Positions 35,285-45,592 of a stretch of 64,000 nucleotides of DNA are shown piece by piece. The notes under the pieces are model-generated. The model saw only the letters and a list, made by a program, of their open reading frames with translations. It was not told the DNA's origin and ran no database searches. Position 1 is the first letter of the stretch, and each line of letters opens with the position of its first letter. The DNA comes from Arenibacter aquaticus (GTDB lineage: Bacteria > Bacteroidota > Bacteroidia > Flavobacteriales > Flavobacteriaceae), in NCBI RefSeq assembly GCF_003957295.1, contig NZ_RQPJ01000001.1, positions 620,001 through 684,000 of the forward strand. The letters are read 5' to 3'. Made by a program: the position numbers and the translations under genes.

Positions 35285-37024
35285 TTACTTTATAAAATAC
35301 ACTTTTTTAATTTTATTGTTTTCTATGTGGTATATAGCCACGGCTTCTTTAATCCTATTGCCAAATTGCACACGTTCCTGGTCTATTACTATATTCCCCT
35401 TAGCAATTCTGGCCACCAATTCACAGTGTAAATTGGGTGTATTTTGGAACATCTTGGAGTATCTGTCCCTCATAATTTCTTTCCCCTTGTATCGCAATTT
35501 ATCTGGATAGGTATACACCTCAACGTCGTCTGCATAGGGTTCCAAAAAGGCATCTATATTCCTTAGGTTATAGCCGTTTAATTGTCGCTGTGCCAGATGG
35601 GAAGGGCTATCGGGCAGAATTTCATCTGGATTAAACACTGTGCCGTTATTGATCACCGTATGGAGATCCATAAGGTTTTCTATATCCTCAATTGGATTGG
35701 AATTCAATAGAATAAGGTTGGCCTGCTTGCCAACGCCAATGCTCCCAAATTCATTTTCCTTGCCCAAGACCTTAGCACCGTTAAGGGTAGAGGCTTTTAT
35801 TAGCTGCCAATTTCCCATACCATTTTTACTCATGGCCCGTAATTCTGCCCAATAGGATGAAGCGTGAAGTGTCCCAATATTTCCGGCATCGGTACCTGTG
35901 GCAATATCAACATCGGCATCGGAAAGTTTCTTTAGATTGGCCATCATAATCCTGTCCCTACGGTCTAGTCGGTCTTTATTGGCCTGGGAATTTGAGCGCT
36001 TTTTATAGCTGCTGACCAATAGGGTATCTGGCAAATGTTTTAGATCTAACAGGGTCCCCAATTGAAAGGGATCTGCCTTTAGCAGGTCCTCATGGCCAAG
36101 TTCTTCCTTTTGCCCAAAAGTATTGCTGTATCCCAGATGTACGGTTAAGGTAGGACAAAGGATGGTATTGTTTTTTTTAAGCAATTGCACAAAACTATCC
36201 GCTATCTCTTCATCCACTACACTGTGCACCAAATAATCGGCTCCACTTTCCACGGCCAATTGTGCGGTAATCCGTTGGGTGGCGTGTACGGCAACTTTTA
36301 AGTTGTTGCTATGGGCTTCGTTGATTATAGCCTTGATGATTGGCAAATTTTTACGCGCACTTTCTTCCACTGCCAACCCATCCCTGGCCGCTATATACCA
36401 TATCTTAATAAAATCTGGGCGGTACGGAAGTTGTTCCTGCACCATTTTTACTGCTTCTTCCCTGGTCCTTACCAAACTAAAAGGCGCATCCTTTTCCAAA
36501 TCCTTAAAGGCCGAGGGTTCATAGGTGGTCAACAAAGGCCCTGTCATATAAACCGATGGTGTATCTGCCCTACCCTTAAATTGATCCCTTTTTTCAAGAA
36601 AATTATAAGTGGCCCCAACATCTATCACATTGGTAATACCGTTTTGCAAATACCGCAACAGCACTTCTTCCATATTTTGAAGCGCATGGGCCATTTCTTT
36701 GTGATAAGGTCTCTCCTTTCGTAGATCAATGGCATCTGGACGGGTATAGAGTCCGCCATTCTGAAAAAAATGAATATGGGCATCGGTCAATCCGGGAAAT
36801 AGGAACTTACCACTTCCATCCAGCACCTTGGCATTTTCAGGAATCTTAACTTTTGTACTTTTCTTAATGTCCTTAATCTTATTATTGTCAATTACCACCG
36901 TCTGATTGGGAAGCAGTCTTTGCCGTTCCACATCCCCAACGCTTACATTGGTAATATACGTTTGGCCCAGGAGGGAAAAAGAAGTGGATAGTAAAGCGTA
37001 AACGAATAAAATTTTATGGGTCAT
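35285..37024 (-). CDS. Secreted amidohydrolase fused to SnoaL-like domain
   Basis: A signal peptide (ILFVYALLSTSFSLLG) leads a TIM-barrel amidohydrolase: H83-x-H85 (TDAHIHF), the VAVHATQR and LVHSVVD histidines, and the TGTDAGN aspartate, a complete metal-dependent set. Members cleave cyclic amides, dipeptides or esters (prolidase/imidazolonepropionase-like). After about residue 470 a separate NTF2/SnoaL-like domain follows (DAFLEPYADDVEVYTYPDKLRYKGKEIMRDRYSKMF ...), an unusual fusion. The substrate is unknown. It is divergent from the hybrid regulator gene. Confidence 0.8.
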   Translation of the reverse strand: MTHKILFVYALLSTSFSLLGQTYITNVSVGDVERQRLLPNQTVVIDNNKIKDIKKSTKVKIPENAKVLDGSGKFLFPGLTDAHIHFFQNGGLYTRPDAIDLRKERPYHKEMAHALQNMEEVLLRYLQNGITNVIDVGATYNFLEKRDQFKGRADTPSVYMTGPLLTTYEPSAFKDLEKDAPFSLVRTREEAVKMVQEQLPYRPDFIKIWYIAARDGLAVEESARKNLPIIKAIINEAHSNNLKVAVHATQRITAQLAVESGADYLVHSVVDEEIADSFVQLLKKNNTILCPTLTVHLGYSNTFGQKEELGHEDLLKADPFQLGTLLDLKHLPDTLLVSSYKKRSNSQANKDRLDRRDRIMMANLKKLSDADVDIATGTDAGNIGTLHASSYWAELRAMSKNGMGNWQLIKASTLNGAKVLGKENEFGSIGVGKQANLILLNSNPIEDIENLMDLHTVINNGTVFNPDEILPDSPSHLAQRQLNGYNLRNIDAFLEPYADDVEVYTYPDKLRYKGKEIMRDRYSKMFQNTPNLHCELVARIAKGNIVIDQERVQFGNRIKEAVAIYHIENNKIKKVYFIK

Positions 37025-37327
37025 TTTATATTTGATTATTGTATTTATAGTACACTTTTTAATATTGCTCTTTACTTGCCCCGATACCTAATTACTACCG
37101 TATGGCTTCTGCGTGTTCATTAAAATATCGCTCCCCTTGGTTCAGCCCTTTCATCACCACAAGAATACAACCCAAAGCCTTAGGTAGATCATAAACCGTA
37201 TTTTTTTACAACATCTTCATTGGACCAATTATAATCTGGCTTAGAATTGAAATTTTCAAGCTTATTTTTTCAATTGTCTCAGGCCATTCCAAAAAATAAT
37301 AAGCTAGGAATTACGGTCCAACAAATT

Positions 37328-37335
37328 TATATTTG
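37328..37335 (+). promoter_or_regulatory. Bacteroidota-type -7 element
   Basis: TATATTTG fits the TAnnTTTG element and lies 54 bp before the hybrid regulator start codon. No clear -33 element was seen. The 37025-37388 gap otherwise shows nothing else. Confidence 0.4.
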
Positions 37336-37388
37336 TTTCTCTTCAGCAACAAAAGGGATTAGACCGTAGTCTTCTGCAAAATTAAAAC

Positions 37389-40300
37389 ATGGGAAATAAA
37401 AAGAATTGTAAGCAAGCCTCTTTACTACTATTGTTGGGCATTATTATTTTTAGCCTTTCGGTCCCAAGCTGTCTATATTCCCAAAAGTTTGAAAGGTTCT
37501 CCAACCAACAGGGATTTAACCAGAATACCATTAATTCCATAGCACAGGACAGATATGGGTTTTTATGGTTTGGCACACCAAACGGACTCATTAGGCACGA
37601 TGGTTATGAATTTATAACCTACACCACCCAAACTGCGGGCAATGGAAGCATTCTTAGCAACGATATTAAACAATTGTATAATGATAAAGAGGGGTTATTA
37701 TGGATAGGTACCAGCCTAGGGCTTAATGTTTATGTTCCATCCCTAGAAAAATTTCTCACAGTTCCCCTAGACAGTAGGCTTAGCATAAGCGGGATTGGTT
37801 CCGGTGCGGATGGTAAAATCTGGTTTTCCGGTGAAAACAAACTTTATGCATGCCAACTTACGGATGTACAGAATGGCGTATTCCAGGTTTCCCATAACCT
37901 CCTGGAATCGTACCCTGAGGTTCCCTATCTAAACGATTTCAGCTTTAGGGACAAAAATTCATTGCTACTGGCTACCTCCAAGGGACTCTGGGACCTATCC
38001 CTAGGAACCGAGCTTCCTGGAAAGCATTTGGAGATAAAGGCCTTGACCAAATTCAAGGCTTTGGAAGAGGAAGTTGTTACCTCGCTTATAAACAGGAACA
38101 ACATCTATTGGATAGGGACCAATAAAGGGCTTTACAAGGCATCTCTAGAGGGAGATAAGGCACATATTATCACTAATTTTAATACGAATAATAAATTTAA
38201 TCCCGCAAACTCCAACATTGCAGTAGATGTAATTTTTGAAGACCATAACAATAGTGTATGGATAGGCACAACCGATAACGGTCTCTATAAATATTTGGAA
38301 GAGGAGGACAATTTTCAACACTATGCCTATGACCCCCGAAATTCCTTTGGCATAAGTAGTCAAAATATCAATGCCCTTTTTCAGGATGATTTTAATGTAC
38401 TTTGGGTGGGCACGGCCCAAGGGGGAATAAATAAGCTGGATCTTACCCAAAAACAATTTAGAAACTACTCCAACAACCCCTATGATCCGCAGTCTTTGAC
38501 CGATAATTTACTTACAGCAATTCTTGAAGACAGCAATGGAAGGTTATGGTTGTCCGGTTATACCACTCCCCTTTTTAGAAGTACCACTGCCGTAAATGCT
38601 GAGACCTCCAACTCACTTAAGTTTGAAAACCTGGACAATAGATTTCCTATTTCCGACATGGATATTGTTCGGAGCATTTATGAGGATAAAAAAGGGTACT
38701 TATGGTTTGGGGCAGACCAGTGCCTGATAGTGTATAACCCCAAAAATGATCAATTTAAAAAGGTAGAATTGACAAAGGATGGCATACCTCTTTTAAACAA
38801 CGGAATTAGAAGTATTTGTCAACTAACAGAAAATGAAATGCTGCTATTGGGAAGCCATCTCACTGTAGTACGCAATCCATGGTCCGAAATTGACAGCAAT
38901 AAAAATCCAAAGTTAGTGGTTAAATCGGCTATGCCCATGGAAAATGAAATTGGCCATACTTTCCTAAAGTCCAGCGATGGTTCATGGTGGATTGGAACCA
39001 AAAAAGGGTTGATCCACGCTGCTTATAATGGAAGTGAAATTAAGGTGCTGCATACTTATACAGACAGCCAGGAGGACAAAATAAGATTAAGTTATGAGAA
39101 TGTATTCTCGCTATATGAGGATAATTCAGATAATATCTGGGTAGGTACCTTTGGTGGCGGGTTAAACAAAATGTCCTTGGACAGTTCGGGAAAACCTAAT
39201 AAAATCTCCTTTTTGCGCAAAAATGATGTGTTACCGGACGACGCCATCTATGGTATATTGCCAGATGGGAACAACTTTTTATGGCTGAGCTCCGATATGG
39301 GGCTACTGCGATTGCACCTAAGAGACAACAGCATAGATGTATTTGATGTATACGATGGCCTCCCACATAACAATTTTAGGCAAGGGGCCTTTTATAAGGG
39401 CAGGTCGGGATATTATTATTTTGGCGGATTAAATGGGCTAACAATTTTTAAGCCCGAGGAAATTAAATTAAATCACCAACCCCCCAAAGTACTAATTACC
39501 AACCTTCTTATAAATAACGAGCGGGTACAAATAGGCGAAAAACTTAACAATAAGCTAATACTAGAGAGATCTATTTCAGAGACAAAAGGGATAGCCGTAA
39601 GCCAAAAAGAGCAATTTATTGCCTTTGAGCTGGCCGTGGAGCATACCTCTACCCCTGCCAAAAATAAGGTGGCCTATAAGCTGGAAGGCTTTAATGAAGA
39701 TTGGGTAGTTGTAAATGAAGGCAAGACTACGGTTACCTATACAAACCTACCGGCCAGAGGTTACAAATTTAAGGTACGGGCGGCCAACGGCGATGGCATT
39801 TGGAGTACCAAGACCAAAACATTGGACCTTAAAATATTGCCCCCTTGGTACCGCACATGGTGGAGCTATCTTATTTTTACATTGCTTACAGTGAGTATTG
39901 GCATTGGAGTAGTAGTTTATTTCTCGCAACATGAGAAATTAAAGCAACGCCTAAAATTTGAAGAATTGGACAAAGAAAGGGTGCGCACAATCAACAAGGG
40001 CAAATTTGAATATTTCACCAATATGTCACATGAATTTAGAACACCCTTGACATTGATTGCCGGTCCTTTGGAACGCTTACTTAGCCGAAATACTGACCCG
40101 GAAAACAACAAATATTTAGCGATCATCCAGAAAAATACGAAACGACTTCTAAGTCTGGCAGATCAATTGATCAGCTTTCAACAGGCAGAACAGGGGCGAT
40201 TGAAATTAAATTTAAGGAAGGAAACCTTAGGTGCTTTTATTGCCCCTACCATTGAGACATTTGAAAATTACGCCATTGAAAAAGACATCAATTTTACCCA

Positions 40301-41561
40301 CAAAGTAAGTTCCCCGGACGAAGAAATAATAATCGATGTAGAAAAAACCGAACGTATTATCTTCAATCTACTTTCCAATTCTTTTAAGAACACCCCTCCC
40401 TTTGGCACTATCGGCATCGAATTAAAAATTGAATATACTTCAGGAGAAAAGATAATCCTCATAGATGTTGTAGACAGTGGAAAGGGCATTCCGGAAGAGG
40501 ATTTAGAAAACATTTTTGAAAGATTCTATCAATTGGGAAATAGGACCAATAAGGTAAGCGGTGGCGGGATAGGCCTGTCTTTTTGCAAATCTCTTGTAAA
40601 CTTGCTCAATGGTGAAATTGCTGCTCAAAGTACACCCGGGGTAGAAACCCGCTTTTCGGTCATACTCCCTTCCCAATCCCTAAAAACATACAATGCGCAG
40701 GAAATTGATATTTCCAAAAAATCTTTTGTGGACGACTGGATTCCTTTGTCCTCTAAAATTACTGATGGGAACAGGGCTATAGCACAGGACAATGGCAGTA
40801 AAAAGAAGTATTCCATCCTACTGGTGGAAAACGAAGTGGATGTACAGACTTTTTTAAAGGGCACCTTATCTGATAAATATAATATTGAAGTAGCGAACAA
40901 TGGGATAGAGGGGCTGGAAAAAATAAGAAATAAAGAACCTGACCTGGTCATTAGCGATGTAATGATGCCAGAGATGGACGGATTTGAAATGTGCGAGAAG
41001 ATAAAGTCGGACCCAGAACTCAGTCATATTCACGTGCTGCTCCTAACCGCTTTGAACGAGAACGAGGATATGATAAAAGGACTGCAGTTTGGAGCCGATG
41101 AGTACCTAGGCAAGCCCTTTTCCTTAAAACACCTTGAGCTAAGGGTAGAAAAATTGATCCGGACCAAGGAACGGTTACGGGAATATTTCTCAAGGAATAG
41201 TAAGCTCCCCAAGAATGCCAGTGGAATTTCAACCCGGGACAAGGAATTTTTGAGCAACATTATTGCCATAATGGAAAAAAACATTTCCGATTCCAATTTT
41301 GGGGTGGAAGAGCTCGCCAAAGAAATAGGACTTAGCACCTCACACTTTTATAGACGCCTTAAACAGCTTACCGGACAGTCCCCCAATGTCTATTTAAGAA
41401 ATTTTAGATTACAAAGGGCAGCCGAGCTTCTAGGGGATAATGAGGGCCTTAATGTTTCCGAGGTGATGTATAAGATAGGTATCGAGTCCAATTCCTATTT
41501 CTCCACCGCTTTTAAAAAACTACACGGGGTTTCCCCTTCCGAATTTATCAAGATCAATTAA
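37389..41561 (+). CDS. Hybrid two-component system sensor/regulator (HTCS)
   Basis: Single-protein sensor of a PUL. A signal peptide (LLLLLGIIIFSLSV) leads a periplasmic domain of two-component-propeller repeats (YGFLWFGTPNGL, EGLLWIGTSLGL, IYWIGTNKGL and others) ending in a Y_Y_Y-type domain (about 745-810). One transmembrane helix lies near 826-848. The cytoplasm has a His-kinase domain (H881 in MSHEFRTPLTL), an ATPase domain, a receiver (D1190 in VISDVMMPEMDG) and a C-terminal AraC HTH (about 1290-1389). Length 1390 aa is typical. It should sense an oligosaccharide and activate the genes to its right. Confidence 0.92.
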   Translation: MGNKKNCKQASLLLLLGIIIFSLSVPSCLYSQKFERFSNQQGFNQNTINSIAQDRYGFLWFGTPNGLIRHDGYEFITYTTQTAGNGSILSNDIKQLYNDKEGLLWIGTSLGLNVYVPSLEKFLTVPLDSRLSISGIGSGADGKIWFSGENKLYACQLTDVQNGVFQVSHNLLESYPEVPYLNDFSFRDKNSLLLATSKGLWDLSLGTELPGKHLEIKALTKFKALEEEVVTSLINRNNIYWIGTNKGLYKASLEGDKAHIITNFNTNNKFNPANSNIAVDVIFEDHNNSVWIGTTDNGLYKYLEEEDNFQHYAYDPRNSFGISSQNINALFQDDFNVLWVGTAQGGINKLDLTQKQFRNYSNNPYDPQSLTDNLLTAILEDSNGRLWLSGYTTPLFRSTTAVNAETSNSLKFENLDNRFPISDMDIVRSIYEDKKGYLWFGADQCLIVYNPKNDQFKKVELTKDGIPLLNNGIRSICQLTENEMLLLGSHLTVVRNPWSEIDSNKNPKLVVKSAMPMENEIGHTFLKSSDGSWWIGTKKGLIHAAYNGSEIKVLHTYTDSQEDKIRLSYENVFSLYEDNSDNIWVGTFGGGLNKMSLDSSGKPNKISFLRKNDVLPDDAIYGILPDGNNFLWLSSDMGLLRLHLRDNSIDVFDVYDGLPHNNFRQGAFYKGRSGYYYFGGLNGLTIFKPEEIKLNHQPPKVLITNLLINNERVQIGEKLNNKLILERSISETKGIAVSQKEQFIAFELAVEHTSTPAKNKVAYKLEGFNEDWVVVNEGKTTVTYTNLPARGYKFKVRAANGDGIWSTKTKTLDLKILPPWYRTWWSYLIFTLLTVSIGIGVVVYFSQHEKLKQRLKFEELDKERVRTINKGKFEYFTNMSHEFRTPLTLIAGPLERLLSRNTDPENNKYLAIIQKNTKRLLSLADQLISFQQAEQGRLKLNLRKETLGAFIAPTIETFENYAIEKDINFTHKVSSPDEEIIIDVEKTERIIFNLLSNSFKNTPPFGTIGIELKIEYTSGEKIILIDVVDSGKGIPEEDLENIFERFYQLGNRTNKVSGGGIGLSFCKSLVNLLNGEIAAQSTPGVETRFSVILPSQSLKTYNAQEIDISKKSFVDDWIPLSSKITDGNRAIAQDNGSKKKYSILLVENEVDVQTFLKGTLSDKYNIEVANNGIEGLEKIRNKEPDLVISDVMMPEMDGFEMCEKIKSDPELSHIHVLLLTALNENEDMIKGLQFGADEYLGKPFSLKHLELRVEKLIRTKERLREYFSRNSKLPKNASGISTRDKEFLSNIIAIMEKNISDSNFGVEELAKEIGLSTSHFYRRLKQLTGQSPNVYLRNFRLQRAAELLGDNEGLNVSEVMYKIGIESNSYFSTAFKKLHGVSPSEFIKIN

Positions 41562-42214
41562 CCAGGAACACACAAGGCCTAACATATATCCCGCTTATTG
41601 ATGGCTGTTTTTTGGATATTGGTTTACCCATGTAGTCCCTATTGATATTTAAAGGTTATCGTGAATCTTCGGTGTCTTTGCTTGTCCAAAATCTTCGAAC
41701 TAATGAGTTTCAGGATTATCGATTAGCTAAAAGAAGATTTTACAGACCGATGTCCGGGCTTAAATTATTTCCAATGCTTCAATAATTCTCAACGGCCATG
41801 CCATCCCCACTACAAAAGAAGATAGACCACACTACAGACTTTGAAGTCTATGTTTAACAGTACTCTATAACTTACAATGATTTGTCTACACCCTAAAGGG
41901 GTACGGAACTAAGAAACGGCCTATTTTCAATTTCGTCCTAAATCAAGTGGTTTCCACATATGGAAAAAAGAAGCCGTCCAAAGAGCATTTCACCCCAGTG
42001 AAAGCGGCCTGGACGGTGCGGCTGTGGAAAGTGCGTGGATTTATAGAAATTTAAAATCAGCCTAGCATTTTTTGGTTCGTTTTTTGGGCGATGCAAAAAA
42101 TGAACAGAACATGAAATCTAGGATAATTTATTCTATTCATGCAAACCACACAAAACCTTTAGATTGCCCCTATATTATTTGTTTTAAATAAGCCCAAGGT
42201 ATACTATACAGGTT
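41562..42214. other. Long gap before the PUL
   Basis: There is no convincing gene. It contains a small AGACTT/AAGTCT hairpin near 41835 and an AT-rich stretch at about 42069-42100 (CATTTTTTGGTTCG ... GCAAAAAATGAAC) of decayed appearance. It may be a long leader, a hidden small RNA or degraded DNA. Confidence 0.3.
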
Positions 42215-42247
42215 GATTGGTTGAAATAAGCAAAGGATTGGTTGAAA
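42215..42247 (+). promoter_or_regulatory. Direct repeat, candidate HTCS binding site
   Basis: GATTGGTTGAAA occurs perfectly twice (42215-42226 and 42236-42247) with 21 bp between starts, two helical turns, so both copies face the same side of the DNA. It ends 28 bp before a TAnnTTTG element, the place for an activator. A palindrome GAGAAGGTATTCTC follows at 42249-42262. Confidence 0.55.
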
Positions 42248-42275
42248 AGAGAAGGTATTCTCCCTTATCTGTCTT

Positions 42276-42283
42276 TAGCTTTG
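42276..42283 (+). promoter_or_regulatory. -7 promoter element of the PUL
   Basis: TAGCTTTG fits TAnnTTTG and precedes the esterase start by 62 bp. No -33 TTTG is seen at the expected place, consistent with an activator-dependent promoter. Confidence 0.45.
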
Positions 42284-42345
42284 ACCTCATAAAACCTGCT
42301 GGCCATGAGGAAGGGCCGTAGTTTTCAAAAGAGTATTAAGCAACA

Positions 42346-43689
42346 ATGTGGTATTTGGATTATATGTTCCTATTAAAGAAAAAAAACTTTGAGAAAAGCA
42401 ATGTATTGGGTTGCCTTCTCTTGTTCCTGACTATTTGCAGTACTGCGCAAGAACAATTGCACACTTTAAATGGGCCCATTATAAATCCCCAAGAGAAGAC
42501 AGGTCCCCTCTGGATAAAAAACAAACTCATCAAAGAAGGGGTATTTATTGCCCCCAGTTATAGCTTTACCAATGATTATGATGAACACAAGCAGTTTCCT
42601 AACATAAAGGGATTGTTTTTTAAGGGGCTGCCCTATAATGGAAAACAGACGAAGGTTTTTTGTTGGTACGGGCTGCCCAATGGACTTCTAGCCGGTGAGA
42701 AAAGGCCTGCCGTGGTATTGGTTCATGGTGGGGGCGGTACCGCTTTCCCGGAATGGGTCAAGAAATGGACAGACAAGGGATATATTGCTATGGCAGTAGC
42801 CTTGGAAGGACAGGTCCCCGGAGAAAGAGTTGAACATAATACCGGAGAAAAATTGTGGCCTGGCCATGAATATTCCGGGCCACGAAGAATAGGATTTTTT
42901 GAGGATGTGGTTACTAAAAAGTTGGAGGACCAATGGTTTTACCACGCTGTTGCCGATGTTATACTGGCCAGTAGTTTGCTAAAGAGTTTCCCTGAGGTGG
43001 ATGCCCAGAGCATAGGAATTAGTGGTATTTCCTGGGGTGGCATTCTTACCAATGTAATTACCGGCATTGATAATAGATATGCCTTTGCCATACCGGTCTA
43101 TGGCTGTGGGTTCTTACAGGAAACCCCCCATTACAAAAAGCTCCTAGCCGGTTTAACAACAGAACAGCAACAGTTCTACCTTCAAAATTGGGAACCTTCA
43201 CTGTATCTATCACTGCAAGAACAGCCTAGCTTATTCGTAAACGGCACCAATGATTTTCATTTCACTATGAACAGCTTTACCAAAACATATAAAGCTTCCA
43301 AAAATGAAAAGTACCTCTACATTGAGCATAATATGAAACACGGGCATAGACCGGGTTGGGAACCGGAAGAAATATATGCCTTTGCCGATTATATTGTAAA
43401 AAATGGCAAGCGCCCCCTTGTCCCCAAATTTAAGGGACTTAGAAAAAAAGACCAACTGGTATATGAGTGCGATGAAAAGGCAACAGAAGCCTATCTTTAT
43501 ACCACTACAGATACTGCAGATTGGGGCCGCGATAACTATACATGGCAGCAAACAAGCATGGATTTTTCCAAAACAGGGAGGATAATTTCGGCAAAATTGC
43601 CCAGCAACACTCAGGCCTATTTTGTTAACATCAGGGATTCAGAAGGGATGATGTATAGTTCTCCCATGCGAATGGTCAACAAAAAATAA
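42346..43689 (+). CDS. Secreted alpha/beta-hydrolase, acetyl-xylan-esterase-like
   Basis: After a hydrophobic leader (LGCLLLFLTICSTA) the protein is an alpha/beta hydrolase. HGGGG at 127-131 gives the oxyanion hole, S229 in G-I-S-W-G is the nucleophile, D303 (NGTNDFHF) the acid and H332 or H334 (KHGHRPG) the base. It resembles acetyl-xylan-esterase/cephalosporin deacetylase-type enzymes, so it would deacetylate a sugar in the PUL substrate (inference). First gene of the plus-strand PUL operon, after the regulator site. Confidence 0.75.
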   Translation: MWYLDYMFLLKKKNFEKSNVLGCLLLFLTICSTAQEQLHTLNGPIINPQEKTGPLWIKNKLIKEGVFIAPSYSFTNDYDEHKQFPNIKGLFFKGLPYNGKQTKVFCWYGLPNGLLAGEKRPAVVLVHGGGGTAFPEWVKKWTDKGYIAMAVALEGQVPGERVEHNTGEKLWPGHEYSGPRRIGFFEDVVTKKLEDQWFYHAVADVILASSLLKSFPEVDAQSIGISGISWGGILTNVITGIDNRYAFAIPVYGCGFLQETPHYKKLLAGLTTEQQQFYLQNWEPSLYLSLQEQPSLFVNGTNDFHFTMNSFTKTYKASKNEKYLYIEHNMKHGHRPGWEPEEIYAFADYIVKNGKRPLVPKFKGLRKKDQLVYECDEKATEAYLYTTTDTADWGRDNYTWQQTSMDFSKTGRIISAKLPSNTQAYFVNIRDSEGMMYSSPMRMVNKK

Positions 43690-43762
43690 AAAACAAGAAC
43701 TTCAAATTAAAACAATTAGGGGACTAATTAAACTAGCATAAATCTTTAAATAATAGCACACA

Positions 43763-45574
43763 ATGAATTTTAAAATTGGGAAAAGGCAATTTATATGGCT
43801 ATTGATGGCACTTATAATGCAAGCAAATACCATATTGGCACAGGAAAAACAAACAGAAAAGACGATGGATGAAATGTGGGGCGAACAGAACACCTTGGGC
43901 GCAGATGCACCCGCTTCCAGGACAGCCCTGTTTGATGACGGCAACTACGCCATGTTCATCCATTGGGGTATTTACTCCAATATTGCCAATAAATGGAAAG
44001 ACAGTACGTATTACGGTATTAGTGAGTGGATCATGAACCCAAGGAGGGCCAATATTCCAGTAGATGAATATATGGCGGAAGCCAAAAACTTTGACCCGGT
44101 TAATTTTGATGCCAAGGCAATTGCACAGTTGGCAAAGGATGCCGGTATGAAATATATAGTCGTTACCAGCAAGCACCATGACGGCTTTGCCATGTACAAC
44201 TCCAAAAGCAATGATTTTAATATTGTTAAGGCCACCCCCTTTGCCAGGGACCCTATGAAAGAACTGGCCAAAGCCTGTAAGGAAATGGGACTTGGATTCG
44301 GCTTTTACTATTCACACAATCAGGACTGGACCTTCCCCGGCGGCAACGGTGGCCCTAAAGTCAATAAAAAAGGCAAGGCAGTAGGCTTTGATTATTACTT
44401 CAAGAAAAAATGCCTGCCCCAGGTAAAGGAAATCGTGACCGAATATGGGGATATTGCCATGGTCTGGTTTGATACCCCTGGAAATATGGAGAAAAAATAT
44501 GTCGCAGAATTGGTAGATGTGGTACGTAAGCACCAACCCAATGCCATGATTTCTGGAAGGGCCGGCCACGGCTTGGGCGACTACAAATCGCTAGGCGACA
44601 TGAACATTCCAGTTGCCAATATAGGGGGGCTATGGGAAACCGTAGATGTTACCAATGATTCTTGGGGATATGCTTGGTACGATCAGAATTGGAAGAGCCC
44701 CAAACGGATCTTAAAAAGTATAATCTCTACCGTGGCGCGGGGAGGCACCTATATGTTAAATGTAGGACCGGCCCCTGACGGCAGTATTCCAATGGAGGCA
44801 CAGGAATCCTTAAGGGCCTCTGGAGCATGGATCAACAAATACCCTCAGGTAGTATATAAGACCGAGGCTTCTCCCTGGGGGCGCAAATTGCCCTGGGGAG
44901 ATGTTACCATAGCCTCAGATGGCAAGTTGAACCTCAGTGTATATAAATGGCCATTGGATGGCAAATTATGGCTTCCAGGCCTAAAAAATAATATTATCTT
45001 CGCAAAGCTCTGGGTAAACGGAGAGCCATTGACTTTGGAAACAGCCAAGGAAGGGGATTGGACGGCCATAAGCCTTCCCGCCCAAAGACCGGAAAAATTG
45101 ATTTCCGTTATTGAGCTTGAGGTAGAAGGTGGTCCAGAGGTAGATTCAAGACTTAGTTTAGACCCTGTTTTTGCCACAGCACTGCCAGTTGATTTTGCCA
45201 CCGCCAAAGCCTGTAACATCAAAGAGAAACGGTGGATGGAAAAATTTGGGGAGTGGAAACACATTAAACAGGCCCAAGATTGGACAGATAAGGGAAAGGT
45301 AAGCTGGACGGTAATGGTGAAGGAGCCCGGCTACTATCAAACAGAACTGAATTATGCAGGCTCTGGCCGCCTAGTCTGGAAAATCAGCTCGGACAAAGGA
45401 AACTTAGTTCAGAATCAGCAGAATTCATCGGAGGTCTATAACTATTATGAGATGGGGCTATTAAAATTTGAAACAGCGGGAGAACATACCATAACAGTTA
45501 GCTTGGTAGATGGCAATAGAAAAAGAGCCAGCCTTAAAGAAATACGTTTGACCCCCGAAGGAAGTATGGAATAA
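43763..45574 (+). CDS. GH29 alpha-L-fucosidase
   Basis: A signal peptide (LLMALIMQANTILA) leads a GH29 barrel: H67-W-G (FIHWGIYS), E88-W in SEWIMNP, KHHDGF at 137-142, YYSHNQDW and the nucleophile D237 (MVWFDTPG). The acid/base is not assignable from sequence alone. C-terminal beta-domains follow (from about 380). It should release alpha-L-fucose by retention, in the periplasm. It lies 73 bp after the esterase and 18 bp before the next gene, thus one operon. Confidence 0.9.
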   Translation: MNFKIGKRQFIWLLMALIMQANTILAQEKQTEKTMDEMWGEQNTLGADAPASRTALFDDGNYAMFIHWGIYSNIANKWKDSTYYGISEWIMNPRRANIPVDEYMAEAKNFDPVNFDAKAIAQLAKDAGMKYIVVTSKHHDGFAMYNSKSNDFNIVKATPFARDPMKELAKACKEMGLGFGFYYSHNQDWTFPGGNGGPKVNKKGKAVGFDYYFKKKCLPQVKEIVTEYGDIAMVWFDTPGNMEKKYVAELVDVVRKHQPNAMISGRAGHGLGDYKSLGDMNIPVANIGGLWETVDVTNDSWGYAWYDQNWKSPKRILKSIISTVARGGTYMLNVGPAPDGSIPMEAQESLRASGAWINKYPQVVYKTEASPWGRKLPWGDVTIASDGKLNLSVYKWPLDGKLWLPGLKNNIIFAKLWVNGEPLTLETAKEGDWTAISLPAQRPEKLISVIELEVEGGPEVDSRLSLDPVFATALPVDFATAKACNIKEKRWMEKFGEWKHIKQAQDWTDKGKVSWTVMVKEPGYYQTELNYAGSGRLVWKISSDKGNLVQNQQNSSEVYNYYEMGLLKFETAGEHTITVSLVDGNRKRASLKEIRLTPEGSME

Positions 45575-45592
45575 AAACGATAATTTATAACA

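Noticed and set aside
35130-35510. 126-aa plus-strand ORF overlapping the amidohydrolase
   Set aside because: Shadow of the opposite strand coding sequence.
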